A stretch of DNA of 64,000 nucleotides from Sanguibacter sp. HDW7 (GCF_011300875.1 NZ_CP049862.1:1116001-1180000), one strand, 5' to 3'. Positions 53,499-62,337 are shown, counted from the stretch's first letter. A program made the numbers and translations. Notes: generated by a model from the sequence alone, not told the origin.

Positions 53499-55463
53499 AT
53501 GGACGACGACGCTCGAGGCAGCGCAGGCCCGCGGCCCGATCGGGTCGCGCTCACGGTCGCGCTCGAGGCCGCCCGCGACGCGGTCGGGGCGCTCGCACTG
53601 CCGCTCGCGACCCCGGGCCGCGAGACGTCCGAAGCGCTGCGCCGCGCGACGCTCGCGCGGCTCGACGACCACCTGCTGCCGCGTTCGCGCGCCGAGGGCG
53701 CCCCCGTGCTCGTCGTCGTCGGCGGTTCGACGGGGGCGGGCAAGTCGACGCTCGTCAGCTCGGTCGTCGGCGCGCCCGTGAGCGCGGCCGGGGTGCTGCG
53801 CCCGACGACGCTCGCGCCGGTCCTCGTCCATCACCCCGACGACGCCGCGTGGTTCGGCGCGGACCGCGTGCTGCCGCACCTCGTGCGGGCGCGCGCCGAC
53901 GAGCCGGTGCCGGCGGAGGCTGTGCACCGGACGCTGCGCCTCGTCCCGACGGAGGCCGTCGGGCCAGGGATCGCGCTTCTCGACGCGCCGGACGTCGACT
54001 CGGTCGTCGCCGCGAACCGCGACCTCGCGGCCCAGCTGCTCGGCGCCGCAGACCTGTGGCTCTTCGTGACGACCGCGGCGCGGTACGCGGACGCGGTGCC
54101 GTGGGCGCTGCTCGACTCCGCCGCGCGCAGGAGGACTCGCCTCGCGCTCGTCCTCGACCGCGTCGAGGGTGCGGGAGCCGGCGCGGTCGCGGAGCACCTG
54201 AGGTCGATGCTCGCCGAGCACGGGCTCGCGGGCACGCCCGTCATCGAGGTGCCGGAGTCGCCGCTCGTCGAGGGCCTCCTCGGCGAGGGCGCCCTCGTCG
54301 ACCTGCGCGGGTGGTTCGCGGACGTCGGCACCGCGGCCGCCCGGGAGCGCGTCGTGCGGGAGACCTTCGACGGGGCTGTCGACGACGTCGTCCACGTGCT
54401 CGACGAGCTCGCCGCGGCTGCTGCGGAGCAGGCGGACGCCGCAGCACGCCTCGAAGAGGCCGTCGCGCACGCGTACGGCCGGGCCCTCGACGACGTCGCG
54501 GCGGTGACCGCGGACGGCACGATGCTGCGCGGCGAGGTCCTCGCGCGCTGGCAGGACCTCGTCGGCACGGGCGACCTCGTGCGTCGCATCGAGCAGGGCG
54601 TCGGGCGGGTGCGGGACCGGCTGGGCGCGTTCGTCCGAGGACGCCGGGCCGACGCCCCCGCGGCGGTGCGGGCCGTCGGGCACGACCTCGAGGCCGTCAT
54701 CGTCGACGCCGTGCACGCCGCGGCCGAGCGAGCCTCGGACGCGTGGCGCGCCGACCCGGCCGGTCGCGCGCTCACGGACGGCCTCGTCCGCGGCGGTCCC
54801 GCGCTGCGCGAGGACGCCGCCGCGGCGGTCCGCGGCTGGCAGGACGACGTGCTCGAGCTCGTCCGCACGACCGGCTCGTCGAAGCGAGGGACGGCGCGGG
54901 CGCTGTCGTTCGGCGTCAATGGGCTCGGGCTCGCGCTCATGGTCGTCGTCTTCGCGTCGACCGGTGGCCTCACCGGCGCGGAGGTCGGCATCGCGGGCGG
55001 CACCGCGCTCGTCGCGCAGCGGCTCCTCGAGGCCGTGTTCGGCGACGACGCCGTCCGCAGGCTCGCCGTGACGGCGCGGACGCGGCTCGTCGAGCGCGTC
55101 ACCGCGGTCGCCGACGCCGACGCGGCGCGGTTCCGTGCGCGGCTGCACGAGGCCCTCGGAACCCGGGGGCGCGACGCTGTCGGCGAGCCCCTGCACGATG
55201 GCGCGGGCGTGCCGCAGCACGACGCCGCGGGCCTGCCGCAGCACGACGCATCCGCCGGGCGCCCGGCCGGTACGCCTCCCACTACGCCGGGCGCCGGGCG
55301 GCTCGACGCCGCAGCGCACCGAGTCCGCGAGGCTGCTGCGGTCGAGCGGAGCACCCGCCCGCTCCCGCCCGTCCCCGAGCCCCCGACGATGCCCGAGGCG
55401 TCGCCGGACGCCGTCGAGGACGAGCCGCTCAAGCGCCCGTGGTGGCGCCGAGGTCGCGCATGA
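53499..55463 (+). CDS. Dynamin-like GTPase A2
   Basis: The 654-residue product from ATG 53499 is a paralogue of A1: it shares LARLDDHLLPR, VLVVVGGSTGAGKST (P-loop, residues 76-83), VLRPTTLAPVLVHHPDD, GIALLDAPDVDSVVAANRDL and WLFVTTAARYADAVPW. Its G4 is degenerate (LVLDRVEGA), so nucleotide specificity is uncertain. Near residue 480 a hydrophobic segment (GLGLALMVVVFASTGGLTGA) may insert in the membrane. The C-terminal 100 residues contain a short repeat (PQHDAAGLPQHDASAGRP) and Pro-rich sequence absent from A1. Its stop overlaps the ATG of B2. Confidence 0.85.
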   Translation: MDDDARGSAGPRPDRVALTVALEAARDAVGALALPLATPGRETSEALRRATLARLDDHLLPRSRAEGAPVLVVVGGSTGAGKSTLVSSVVGAPVSAAGVLRPTTLAPVLVHHPDDAAWFGADRVLPHLVRARADEPVPAEAVHRTLRLVPTEAVGPGIALLDAPDVDSVVAANRDLAAQLLGAADLWLFVTTAARYADAVPWALLDSAARRRTRLALVLDRVEGAGAGAVAEHLRSMLAEHGLAGTPVIEVPESPLVEGLLGEGALVDLRGWFADVGTAAARERVVRETFDGAVDDVVHVLDELAAAAAEQADAAARLEEAVAHAYGRALDDVAAVTADGTMLRGEVLARWQDLVGTGDLVRRIEQGVGRVRDRLGAFVRGRRADAPAAVRAVGHDLEAVIVDAVHAAAERASDAWRADPAGRALTDGLVRGGPALREDAAAAVRGWQDDVLELVRTTGSSKRGTARALSFGVNGLGLALMVVVFASTGGLTGAEVGIAGGTALVAQRLLEAVFGDDAVRRLAVTARTRLVERVTAVADADAARFRARLHEALGTRGRDAVGEPLHDGAGVPQHDAAGLPQHDASAGRPAGTPPTTPGAGRLDAAAHRVREAAAVERSTRPLPPVPEPPTMPEASPDAVEDEPLKRPWWRRGRA

Positions 55464-57265
55464 GGGCGCGCGGCGTGACCCTCGCCGGGCGGCTCGACGC
55501 GCTCGAGGACGCGTGGACGACGGCCGAGCCCTGGCTCGACGGAGGCGACGGGACGACGCGCCCGACGACGCGTCCAACCCCGATCACGTCGACGAGCACG
55601 ACCCCGAGCACGCCGACGGGCACGACGCCGAGCGCGTCGCCTGCAGGCACGCGGGCCGGCCTCACCGAGGTCCCCGTCGTCGTCGCTCGTGTCCGCGAAC
55701 GCCTCGGCCTCGGCGCGGACCGCACGGTGGTCGCGCTCGCCGGGTCGACGGGCTCGGGCAAGTCGAGCCTCCTCAACGCCCTCGCGGGTGCGGAGGTCGC
55801 GCGGCCCGGTCTGCTGCGTCCGACCACGTCGCAGCCCGTCGCGGCGAGCGCTGACGGCTCCGACCCGACGACGCTGCTTGACTGGCTCGACGTGCGCGAG
55901 CGCACCCACCTGCCTGAGAGCTCGCCGTTGCCGGCGGGCATCGTGCTGCTCGACCTGCCGGACCACGACTCGGTCGAGGTCGCGCACCGCGTGCGCGCCG
56001 ACCGCCTGCTCGAGCGTGCGGACGTCATGGTGTGGGTGACGGACCCGCAGAAGTACGCGGACGCGGCCCTGCACGACGACTACCTGCGGCCGCTCGCGGC
56101 GTACGGGGGAGTGGCGGTCGTCGTCCTCAACCACGCCGACCGGCTCGCAGCCGCAGACGTCGCCCGCGTGCTCGCCGACCTGCGACGACGTGTCGACGAC
56201 GACGGGCTCGCGGGCGCGCACGTCCTTGCGACGTCGGCGACGACGGGTGCCGGGCTTCCCGAGCTGCGCACCGTGCTCGCCGAGGCCGCGCGGCGCAGGG
56301 AGCGCGACGCGGCGCGGCTCGTCGTCGACGTACGGCGCGCGGCGACGCTGCTGCTCGAGGCGTCGGGCGGGACCGACCGTGCGGCGAGGGCAGCGGCGCC
56401 GTCGGAGGACGCGCTCGTCGCCGCGCTCGCCGGGGCCGCGGGCGCGGGCACGGTCGTCGACGCGGTGGGCGCGTCGACGCGCCGTCAGATCCACCTCACG
56501 GCCGGCTGGCCCGTGACGCGTTGGCTCGCAGGCTTCCGCGCGGACCCGCTCGGTCGGCTCGGCCTCGGTGCGGGCCGCACGCTCGAGCGTGCGTCGGGAC
56601 CCGGCGCGGAACGTCGGCCGGACGCGCGGGGCCGCCGCGCGCGGAGCGAGGTCGCGGACCCGACCGTCGAGACCGTGCGGTCCTCGCTCCCGCGTCCGAG
56701 CGACGCGGTGCGGGCGCGTGCCGCGCTCGCCGTGCGAGAGCACGTCGCGGGAGCGCTCGACGCCCTGCCTGACGCGTGGCGCCCGGCCGCATCCGACCGT
56801 GTCGACGGGGCACGGCTCGCCGACGCGCTCGACACCGCGGTCGTCGGCGCGCGCCTCGGCGTCGATCGGGCGCCGCGGTGGGCGCGGGCTCTCGGCGTCG
56901 TCCAGATGCTTCTGCTCGGGGTCGTCGTCGTCGGGCTGGCATGGGTCCTTGGTGTGCGCGGCCTCGCGTACCTCGGGGTGACGCTCCCGCTGCCCGAACT
57001 CGTGCTCGACGGGCCGTCGGGGCAGGTGCGGTTCGCATGGCCGGCGGTGCTCGTCGTCGGTGGCGTCGTGCTGGGGCTGCTGCTCGCGCTCGTCGCGAGC
57101 CTCTGCGGTCGCGCGACGGCTGCGCGCAGGGCGCGCCGGGCGCGCAGGCGCCTCGACGAGGCGGTCGCGACGGTCGCGCGCTCGACGGTCCTCGCGCCGC
57201 TCGGGGCACGCCTGGACGCGCTGTCGCGCACCCGCGACCTGGCGACGACGGCGGCAACCCCGTAA
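55460..57265 (+). CDS. Dynamin-like/YfjP-type membrane GTPase B2
   Basis: ATG 55460 overlaps the A2 stop (ATGA), so the pair is translated in a coupled way. The 601-residue protein has a Thr/Pro-rich N-terminal stretch (residues 31-62), then VVALAGSTGSGKSSLLNAL (P-loop, about 95-102), LLRPTTSQPVAAS, IVLLDLPDHDSVEVAHRVRA (G3), WVTDPQKYADAALHDDYL and VVVLNHADRL (G4). Two transmembrane helices near the C-terminus (VVQMLLLGVVVVGLAWVLG, AVLVVGGVVLGLLLALVASL) match the B1 arrangement. It is the paralogue of B1 and the second half of the duplicated module. Confidence 0.85.
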   Translation: MRARGVTLAGRLDALEDAWTTAEPWLDGGDGTTRPTTRPTPITSTSTTPSTPTGTTPSASPAGTRAGLTEVPVVVARVRERLGLGADRTVVALAGSTGSGKSSLLNALAGAEVARPGLLRPTTSQPVAASADGSDPTTLLDWLDVRERTHLPESSPLPAGIVLLDLPDHDSVEVAHRVRADRLLERADVMVWVTDPQKYADAALHDDYLRPLAAYGGVAVVVLNHADRLAAADVARVLADLRRRVDDDGLAGAHVLATSATTGAGLPELRTVLAEAARRRERDAARLVVDVRRAATLLLEASGGTDRAARAAAPSEDALVAALAGAAGAGTVVDAVGASTRRQIHLTAGWPVTRWLAGFRADPLGRLGLGAGRTLERASGPGAERRPDARGRRARSEVADPTVETVRSSLPRPSDAVRARAALAVREHVAGALDALPDAWRPAASDRVDGARLADALDTAVVGARLGVDRAPRWARALGVVQMLLLGVVVVGLAWVLGVRGLAYLGVTLPLPELVLDGPSGQVRFAWPAVLVVGGVVLGLLLALVASLCGRATAARRARRARRRLDEAVATVARSTVLAPLGARLDALSRTRDLATTAATP

Positions 57266-57286
57266 CGACGGAGGGACGCCCCTCGT

Positions 57287-57343
57287 CCCGACGGATAGAC
57301 GCTTCCCGACCGTTCGATGGTCGGAACCCGTCAATCCGTCGGG
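57287..57343. repeat. Imperfect palindrome related to the 59-bp element
   Basis: Arms of 25 bp (57287-57311 and 57319-57343) match at 21 positions around a seven-base loop. It shares CGACGGAT outer arms and the CCGACCGTTC...GGTCGGAA core with the element at 40807-40865. It lies between B2 and the thioesterase gene. Confidence 0.8.
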
Positions 57344-57353
57344 AGGGGGCGCG

Positions 57354-57359
57354 TATCCT
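57354..57359 (+). promoter_or_regulatory. -10 box of the thioesterase gene
   Basis: TATCCT lies seven bases before GTG 57367 without a ribosome binding site. Confidence 0.5.
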
Positions 57360-57366
57360 CGGCGGT

Positions 57367-57837
57367 GTGACGACGATCGAGATCCCGGTCCAGCTTCGCT
57401 GGTCCGACATGGACGCCTACGCCCACGTCAACAACGTCGAGATGCTGCGGCTCCTCGAGGAGGCCCGCATCGAGGCGTTCTGGCGCCACCCCGAGACCGA
57501 CGGTGTCGTGAGCCGCCCGACCGCGATCCTCGATGCGAGCCCCGGAGCGAGCACGGCGACGCTCGTCGCGCACCAGGAGATCGAGTACCTCGCGCCGCTC
57601 ACGTACCAGCGGCAGCCGGTGACGGTGCGGCTGTGGCTCGGGCGCCTCGGTGGCGCGAGCCTCGAGATCCACTACGAGGTGACCGACGCGAGCAGCACTG
57701 TCTACGCGCGCGCGATCACGACGATGGTGCTCGTCGACGCCGCGTCGGGCAGCCCGCGCCGCATCGACGCCGACGAGCGTGCCGCGTGGGAGCCGTTCCT
57801 CGACGAGCCCGTCGCGATGCGTCGCCGGGCGCGCTGA
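57367..57837 (+). CDS. Acyl-CoA thioesterase, 4HBT hotdog fold
   Basis: The 156-residue protein starts at GTG 57367. The hotdog signature is IPVQLRWSDMDAYAHVNNVE (with the Asp of the 4-hydroxybenzoyl-CoA thioesterase family), LLEEARIEAFW and HQEIEYLAPLTYQRQPVTVR. It hydrolyses acyl-CoA thioesters; chain preference unknown. It is followed by the DUF4031-HD gene after five bases, so they share an mRNA. Confidence 0.9.
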   Translation: MTTIEIPVQLRWSDMDAYAHVNNVEMLRLLEEARIEAFWRHPETDGVVSRPTAILDASPGASTATLVAHQEIEYLAPLTYQRQPVTVRLWLGRLGGASLEIHYEVTDASSTVYARAITTMVLVDAASGSPRRIDADERAAWEPFLDEPVAMRRRAR

Positions 57838-57842
57838 CCACC

Positions 57843-58841
57843 ATGGCCGTCCTTGTCGATGCTCCCAGCTGGGCCGCGCACGGCACGACGTGGGCGCACC
57901 TCGTCTCGGACGCCTCGCTCGACGAGCTGCACGCGTTCGCGGAGCGCGCGGGCGTGCCGCGGCGGGCGTTCGACCTCGACCACTACGACGTCCCGGCCGA
58001 GCGTCACGCGGAGCTCGTTGCGCTCGGCGCCGAGCCGGTGTCGGCGCGGGAGATGGTCGTGCGCCTCGCGGCGTCGGGACTGCGGGTCACGGGCCGTGAC
58101 CGTGCTCGCGCGCGCCGCGCAGATCTCGCGGAGCGCTGGGCGACGCTGCTGCCGGGCGCTGACGCCGTCGGCGAGGAGCTGCTGCGCCGCTGGTCGGAGC
58201 CTCACCGGACGTATCACGGCACGGCGCACCTCGCGGACTGCCTGCGGTCGGTGCAGGTCGCGGCGGAGGGTCAGGGCCCGGTGCCGCAGACGGTCCTGCT
58301 CGCGCTGTGGTTCCACGACGCCGTCCACGACGGCGAGGCGGTGCGCGACGAGGAGCGTTCGGCCGCGCTCGCGCGCGACCTGCTCGCGCCGTACGTCGGC
58401 ACGCCGGGGCGCGTGCCCGACGGTTCCGTGGTGACCCGTCGCGACGACGACGCGACGGCGCTGCCCGTCGGCGACCCGTCCCGCGTGCCCGCCGTGCTCA
58501 CCCGGGACGACGTCGACGAGGTCGCCCGCCTCGTCCTCCTCACGACCCATCACGACCCCGCGCCGGACGACCTGGCCGGCGCCCTCGTGAGCGACGCAGA
58601 CCTAGCCGTCCTCGCCGGGGCGCCTGCCGAGTACGAGAAGTACGTACGGCAGGTCCGCGCTGAGTACGCCCATGTCGACGACGCCGCGTGGCGCGTCGGG
58701 CGCGGGGAGGTGCTGCGCGGCCTGCTGGCCGCGCCGCGTCTCTTCGCGACGCCGTTCGGCCGCGACCGGTGGGAGGCGCGCGCCCGCGCGAACCTCGCGG
58801 CGGAGCTCGCCGTGCTCGAGGCGCCCGGAGGCGCCGCCTAG
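57843..58841 (+). CDS. DUF4031 and HD-domain fusion protein
   Basis: ATG 57843 gives 332 residues. Residues 1-88 (VDAPSWAAHGTTWAHLVSDA, FDLDHYDVPAERHAELVALG, SAREMVVRLAASGLRV) form a DUF4031 domain. From about 110 comes an HD-type phosphohydrolase: WSEPHRTYHGTAHLADCLRS and LALWFHDAVHDGEAVRDEE (the HD dyad), LVLLTTHHDPAPDDL, LVSDADLAVLAG. The HD part resembles predicted metal-dependent hydrolases often encoded alone. Substrate unknown; the fusion suggests linked use of both domains. Confidence 0.85.
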   Translation: MAVLVDAPSWAAHGTTWAHLVSDASLDELHAFAERAGVPRRAFDLDHYDVPAERHAELVALGAEPVSAREMVVRLAASGLRVTGRDRARARRADLAERWATLLPGADAVGEELLRRWSEPHRTYHGTAHLADCLRSVQVAAEGQGPVPQTVLLALWFHDAVHDGEAVRDEERSAALARDLLAPYVGTPGRVPDGSVVTRRDDDATALPVGDPSRVPAVLTRDDVDEVARLVLLTTHHDPAPDDLAGALVSDADLAVLAGAPAEYEKYVRQVRAEYAHVDDAAWRVGRGEVLRGLLAAPRLFATPFGRDRWEARARANLAAELAVLEAPGGAA

Positions 58842-58931
58842 GGGAACGAACGGTCGCCGCGACGAGGCATCCGTGCCGACAATGGCACGGAGAGCGGCCC
58901 GGGCCCGGGCCGCGCCTGGAAGGAGCGACCG

Positions 58932-59489
58932 GTGCGAACCCTGCGCTACTCGATCAACGTCACGCTCGACGGCTGCGTCCACCACGAGGCGGGCGTCGCG
59001 CCGGACGCCGAGCTCATGCAGTTCTGGACCGCGGACACCGAGCGGGCCGACGTGCTGCTCTTCGGCCGCGTCACCTACCAGATGATGGAGGAGGCGTGGC
59101 GTCGTCCGACCGACGGGGTGTGGCCGGACTGGATGAGCGCGTGGGAGGTCCCGTTCGCGGAGTCGATCGACGCGAAGCCCAAGCTTGTCGTGTCGAGCAC
59201 GCTGGGGTCGGTCGACTGGAACGCAGAGCTGCTGCGGGGCGATCTGATCGAGTCGGTGCGACGGCTCAAGGAGGGGCCGGGCGGCGACCTGTCCGTCGGA
59301 GGTGTGAGACTTCCGCTCGCGCTCGCGAACGCGGGGCTCATCGACGAGTACGTGTTCGTCCTGCACCCCGTCGTCGCAGGTCACGGCCCGACGCTGCTCG
59401 CGGGGCTGGACGAGCTCGTCCGCCTCGAGCAGGTCGACCGGCAGCCGTTCGCGTCGGGCGCCGTGGCCCACACGTTCCGGCCGGCCTGA
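58932..59489 (+). CDS. Dihydrofolate reductase-like (RibD C-terminal) protein
   Basis: GTG 58932 follows GGAAGGAG. The 185-residue product has the YwjB/RibD-C layout: RYSINVTLDGCVHHEAGVAP, DVLLFGRVTYQMMEEAW (NADPH-binding loop), KLVVSSTLGSVDWNAELLRG, LSVGGVRLPLALANAGLIDE and YVFVLHPVVAGHGPTLL. These proteins are NADPH-dependent reductases of uncertain substrate. A GACAAT -10-like box lies 55 bases upstream. Confidence 0.88.
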   Translation: MRTLRYSINVTLDGCVHHEAGVAPDAELMQFWTADTERADVLLFGRVTYQMMEEAWRRPTDGVWPDWMSAWEVPFAESIDAKPKLVVSSTLGSVDWNAELLRGDLIESVRRLKEGPGGDLSVGGVRLPLALANAGLIDEYVFVLHPVVAGHGPTLLAGLDELVRLEQVDRQPFASGAVAHTFRPA

Positions 59490-59499
59490 GCCGCAGGGG

Positions 59500-60363
59500 T
59501 CAGTCCGCGTCCGGTACGCGGACCATGCCCTCCTGCGCGATCGACGCGACGAGCGTCCCGTCCTGCGCGAAGACGCGTGCCGAGCCGAGGCCGCGGCCGC
59601 CCTGCGCGGACGGAGAGGACTGTACGTAGAGCAGCCACTCGTCGGCGCGCGCGTCGCGGTGCCACCACATGGCGTGGTCGAGGCTCGCGATCGACAGGCC
59701 GCGCGTGCCCCAGTCGAGGTCGGCGCGGCGCATGACGGGCTCGAGCATGAGCTGGTCGCACGCGTAGATCATCATGGCGCGGTGCATGAGCTGGTCGTCG
59801 CCGAGCGTCCCGCGGGCGCGCAGCCACACCATCTGGCGGTCGTCGCCGTCACGGTCGGGGCCGAGGTAGAGGGACGTGCCGACGTGGCGGACGTCGAACG
59901 CGGCGGTGCTCGTCCAGAAGCGCGCCACGGGGTGCTCGATCGTCGAGAGCTTCGCGACGGCCGACTCGAGCGTCTCGGGGTCGGGCGCCGCGGGCATGGG
60001 CTGCTGCTGGTCGATGCCCGGCTGGTCCTCCTGCGCGGAGGTGATCATCGAGAGGATCGCCGTGTCGCCCTGGATCGCGTGGACGCGTCGGGCGGAGAAG
60101 GAGCGGCCGTCACGCAGCCGCTCGACCTCGAAGCGGATGGGGACGTCGAGCGCCCCGGGACGCAGGAAGTAGCCGTGGAGCGAGTGGGGCTGGCGGCCTG
60201 CGGGGTTCGTCGCGCCGGCGGCGAGCAGCGCCTGCGCGAGCACCTGCCCGCCATAGACGCGCCCGTTGAGCTGAGGCAGGCTCTGCCCGGCGAACGTGTT
60301 CTCGTCGATCTGCTCGAGCGCGAGGACGTCGCGCAGCGCGGTGAAGGGAGCGGCGTCGGTCAT
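59500..60363 (-). CDS. tesB: Acyl-CoA thioesterase II
   Basis: ATG 60363 gives 287 residues with two hotdog domains. Signatures: LPQLNGRVYGGQVLAQALLA, LHGYFLRPGALDVPIRFEVE, RDGRSFSARRVHAIQGDTAI (first domain), and LSIASLDHAMWWHRDARADE, WLLYVQSSPSAQGGRGLGSA (second, catalytic Asp and Gln/Thr region). It hydrolyses medium to long acyl-CoA. It lies one base downstream of the globin gene, so the two form an operon. Confidence 0.93.
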   Translation of the reverse strand: MTDAAPFTALRDVLALEQIDENTFAGQSLPQLNGRVYGGQVLAQALLAAGATNPAGRQPHSLHGYFLRPGALDVPIRFEVERLRDGRSFSARRVHAIQGDTAILSMITSAQEDQPGIDQQQPMPAAPDPETLESAVAKLSTIEHPVARFWTSTAAFDVRHVGTSLYLGPDRDGDDRQMVWLRARGTLGDDQLMHRAMMIYACDQLMLEPVMRRADLDWGTRGLSIASLDHAMWWHRDARADEWLLYVQSSPSAQGGRGLGSARVFAQDGTLVASIAQEGMVRVPDAD

Positions 60364-60364
60364 G

Positions 60365-60748
60365 TCAGTCCTCGAAGGTGTTGAGCATCGAGTGGGCGGC
60401 ACGCTCGAGGTAGTCGAGCAGCTGGGACTCGTGCAGGGGGGAGAGCCGGGCGTCCTTGACGGCCGCGACCATGTGCTGGATCCAGCGGTCGCGTGCGAGC
60501 GGGTTGACCTTGAAGGGCTGGTGGCGCATGCGCAGGCGCGGGTGGCCGCGCTCCTCCGAGTAGGTCGTGGGTCCGCCCCAGTACTGCTCGAGGAACGTCA
60601 CCATGCGGCGGTTCGCGCCGGGGAGGTCCTCGGGCGGGTACATGGGGGCGAGGACGTCGTCGGCGACGACGCCCGCGTAGAAGCGGTCGACGATCCCCTG
60701 AAAGGTGTCGTGCCCGCCGACGGCGTCGTAGAAGGTCTGCTCGGTCAC
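60365..60748 (-). CDS. glbO: Group II truncated haemoglobin
   Basis: GTG 60748 (not the longer upstream frame) gives 127 residues, the TrHbO size. Features: FYDAVGGHDTFQGIVDRFYA, DVLAPMYPPEDLPGANRRMV, FLEQYWGGPTTYSEERGHPR, then RMRHQPFKVNPLARDRWIQH with the proximal His and the Trp G8 of group II. It binds O2 and helps handle NO or peroxide. It is co-transcribed with tesB; a combination with acyl-CoA metabolism is common in actinobacteria. Confidence 0.92.
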   Translation of the reverse strand: MTEQTFYDAVGGHDTFQGIVDRFYAGVVADDVLAPMYPPEDLPGANRRMVTFLEQYWGGPTTYSEERGHPRLRMRHQPFKVNPLARDRWIQHMVAAVKDARLSPLHESQLLDYLERAAHSMLNTFED

Positions 60749-60909
60749 CGTCCGATCCTCCCACGGAGGGCGCTCGCGGAGGGGGCGCTGTGGCGTGGTG
60801 CCGCCCACGTCCGGGCTGTGGTCAGGGGGTCCGCGTGCCTGTGCGCGCGTTAGGCTGGGGCACCGGACGACGACGTCCGCACCCACCCAGCGATCAGGAG
60901 AACATCACC

Positions 60910-61140
60910 ATGAGCAAGGCGGAGAAGATCCTCACTGCGCTCGGCGGCGGGTCGAACGTCGTCGACCTCGAGCCGTGCATCACGCGTCTGCGCGTCGAGG
61001 TGACGGACCCGTCGCTCGTCGACGAGGCGAAGCTCAAGGAGACGGGTGCTTTCGGCGTCGTCCGTTCGGGTCGCATCATCCAGGTCATCGTCGGGCCCGA
61101 GGCCGACGACCTCGCGGACGAGCTCGAGACGCTGCGCTGA
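60910..61140 (+). CDS. PTS glucose-family EIIB domain protein
   Basis: ATG 60910 follows AGGAGAACATCACC. The 76-residue product is a single EIIB domain: AEKILTALGGGSNVVDLEPC-ITRLRV with the phosphorylated Cys, and FGVVRSGRIIQVIVGPEADD. It passes phosphate from EIIA to sugar bound by EIIC, but neither EIIC nor EIIA is nearby, so the partner is encoded elsewhere. A TAGGCT box lies 55 bases upstream. A strong terminator follows. Confidence 0.92.
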   Translation: MSKAEKILTALGGGSNVVDLEPCITRLRVEVTDPSLVDEAKLKETGAFGVVRSGRIIQVIVGPEADDLADELETLR

Positions 61141-61156
61141 GCGCAAACCTCCACGT

Positions 61157-61200
61157 ACGCACGACGCCCACGGACCTCAGGGTCCGTGGGCGTCGTGCGT
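61157..61200. terminator. Bidirectional terminator between EIIB and mscS
   Basis: A perfect 20-bp inverted repeat with a TCAG loop (arms 61157-61176 and 61181-61200) ends both convergent genes. Confidence 0.88.
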
Positions 61201-61211
61201 GAGGTCGCCGG

Positions 61212-62186
61212 TCAGGTGCGCGGAGGCTGGACGACGAGCCGGTTGGCGGTGACGAGCTTGATGCCGCCGCTCGTGAGCGCCTCGAGCCCGCGGGTGCGCA
61301 GCGCGCGGACGACGGCGGCGCGGTCGGACAGGTTGGTGCGTGCCTGGAGGCGGTAGAGCAGGTGGTCGTCGGTGAGCTCGACGACGAAGACCTCGGGCGG
61401 GGCGAGGAGCACGGGGCTGATGTCGTCGTCGGCCGCGGTCTCCTCGGCGGCCTGCGTGAGCAGGGAGCGGACGTGGTTCGTGTCGACGTCGTAGGGGACG
61501 CGGAAGTCGGCCATGGCGCGGACCCAGCCCTGGGAGAGGTTGCCGGTGCGCAGGATCTCGCCGTTGCGCAGGTACCAGAGCGTGCCGTCGAGGTCGCGAA
61601 CCTTCGTGACGCGCAGCGCGACCTCCTCGACCGTGCCGGTGACGTCGACGAAGCTCACGGTGTCGCCGACGCCGTACTGGTCCTCGGCGAGCATGAAGAT
61701 GCCCGAGAGGAAGTCCTTGACGAGGCTCTGGGCGCCGAAGCCGAGGGCGACGCCGGCGACGCCGGCGGAGGCGAGGAGCGGGGCGAGGTTCACGCCGAGC
61801 TCGTTGAGGACCATCATGACGACGATCGAGCCGATGACGATCGAGATCGTCGAGCGGAGCACGGAGCCGAGCGTGCGGGCGCGTCCGGCGCGTCGTTCGT
61901 CCTCGAGCGCGTTGGTGACGCGCAGGAGCGCGCCGCCGAGGTCGGTGCGGGGCTCGCGCGCGATGCGTTCGGTGAACGACGCGATGATGCGGCGCAGGAC
62001 GACGAGCAGGACGATGCCGATGACGATGATGACGACGATGCGCAGCGGCGCGCCGACGAGCCAGTCGACCCATCCGGAGCGCTCGCCGGGGGCCTTCGTG
62101 AGCGCGTCGCCGATCTCGTCGCCGACGGAGGTGCCTGTCGGTGAGGGGGTGGGGTTCGTGGTGGCGCGCGGGAGGTGGTCGAGCAT
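61212..62186 (-). CDS. mscS: Small-conductance mechanosensitive channel, MscS family
   Basis: The 324-residue protein has two or three N-terminal transmembrane helices (LRIVVIIVIGIVLLVVLRRI, TISIVIGSIVVMMVLNELGV), then the pore helix and kink (ASAGVAGVALGFGAQSLVKD-FLSGIFML) and the cytoplasmic beta and alpha/beta domains (YGVGDTVSFVDVTGTVEEVA). It opens on membrane tension to release solutes. A TAGGCT box six bases before the ATG indicates a leaderless transcript. Confidence 0.93.
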   Translation of the reverse strand: MLDHLPRATTNPTPSPTGTSVGDEIGDALTKAPGERSGWVDWLVGAPLRIVVIIVIGIVLLVVLRRIIASFTERIAREPRTDLGGALLRVTNALEDERRAGRARTLGSVLRSTISIVIGSIVVMMVLNELGVNLAPLLASAGVAGVALGFGAQSLVKDFLSGIFMLAEDQYGVGDTVSFVDVTGTVEEVALRVTKVRDLDGTLWYLRNGEILRTGNLSQGWVRAMADFRVPYDVDTNHVRSLLTQAAEETAADDDISPVLLAPPEVFVVELTDDHLLYRLQARTNLSDRAAVVRALRTRGLEALTSGGIKLVTANRLVVQPPRT

Positions 62187-62192
62187 GGGCCC

Positions 62193-62198
62193 AGCCTA
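62193..62198 (-). promoter_or_regulatory. -10 box of mscS
   Basis: TAGGCT on the minus strand, six bases before ATG 62186, with no ribosome binding site. Confidence 0.55.
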
Positions 62199-62260
62199 GT
62201 TGTGACGGGTTCATCGGTGCGTCCGCGTGCAGGTGGTCGCGCGGAGGATCACCGACGCCG

Positions 62261-62327
62261 TAAGATTGCAGAAACTTTCCAGGCGGAATGGGCCGTCTGG
62301 TCGCCTCGCGCGTCCGAACCTCTGCAA
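62261..62327 (+). promoter_or_regulatory. malQ promoter and possible operator
   Basis: TAAGAT (62261-62266) is a good -10. It overlaps TTGCAGAAACTTTCC (62266-62280), and a reverse copy CTGCAA lies at 62322-62327 just before the ribosome binding site AAGGA. TTGCAR-type half-sites are used by LacI-family maltose regulators in actinobacteria, so this may be the malQ operator. Confidence 0.45.
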
Positions 62328-62337
62328 GGATTGACCC

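Noticed and set aside
53831-57334. A minus-strand open frame of over 1,100 codons antisense to the second dynamin-like pair
   Set aside because: Its composition is Arg/Ala/Ser-rich without domains, and the plus strand carries clear GTPase motifs in two frames. Long antisense frames are normal at this GC content.
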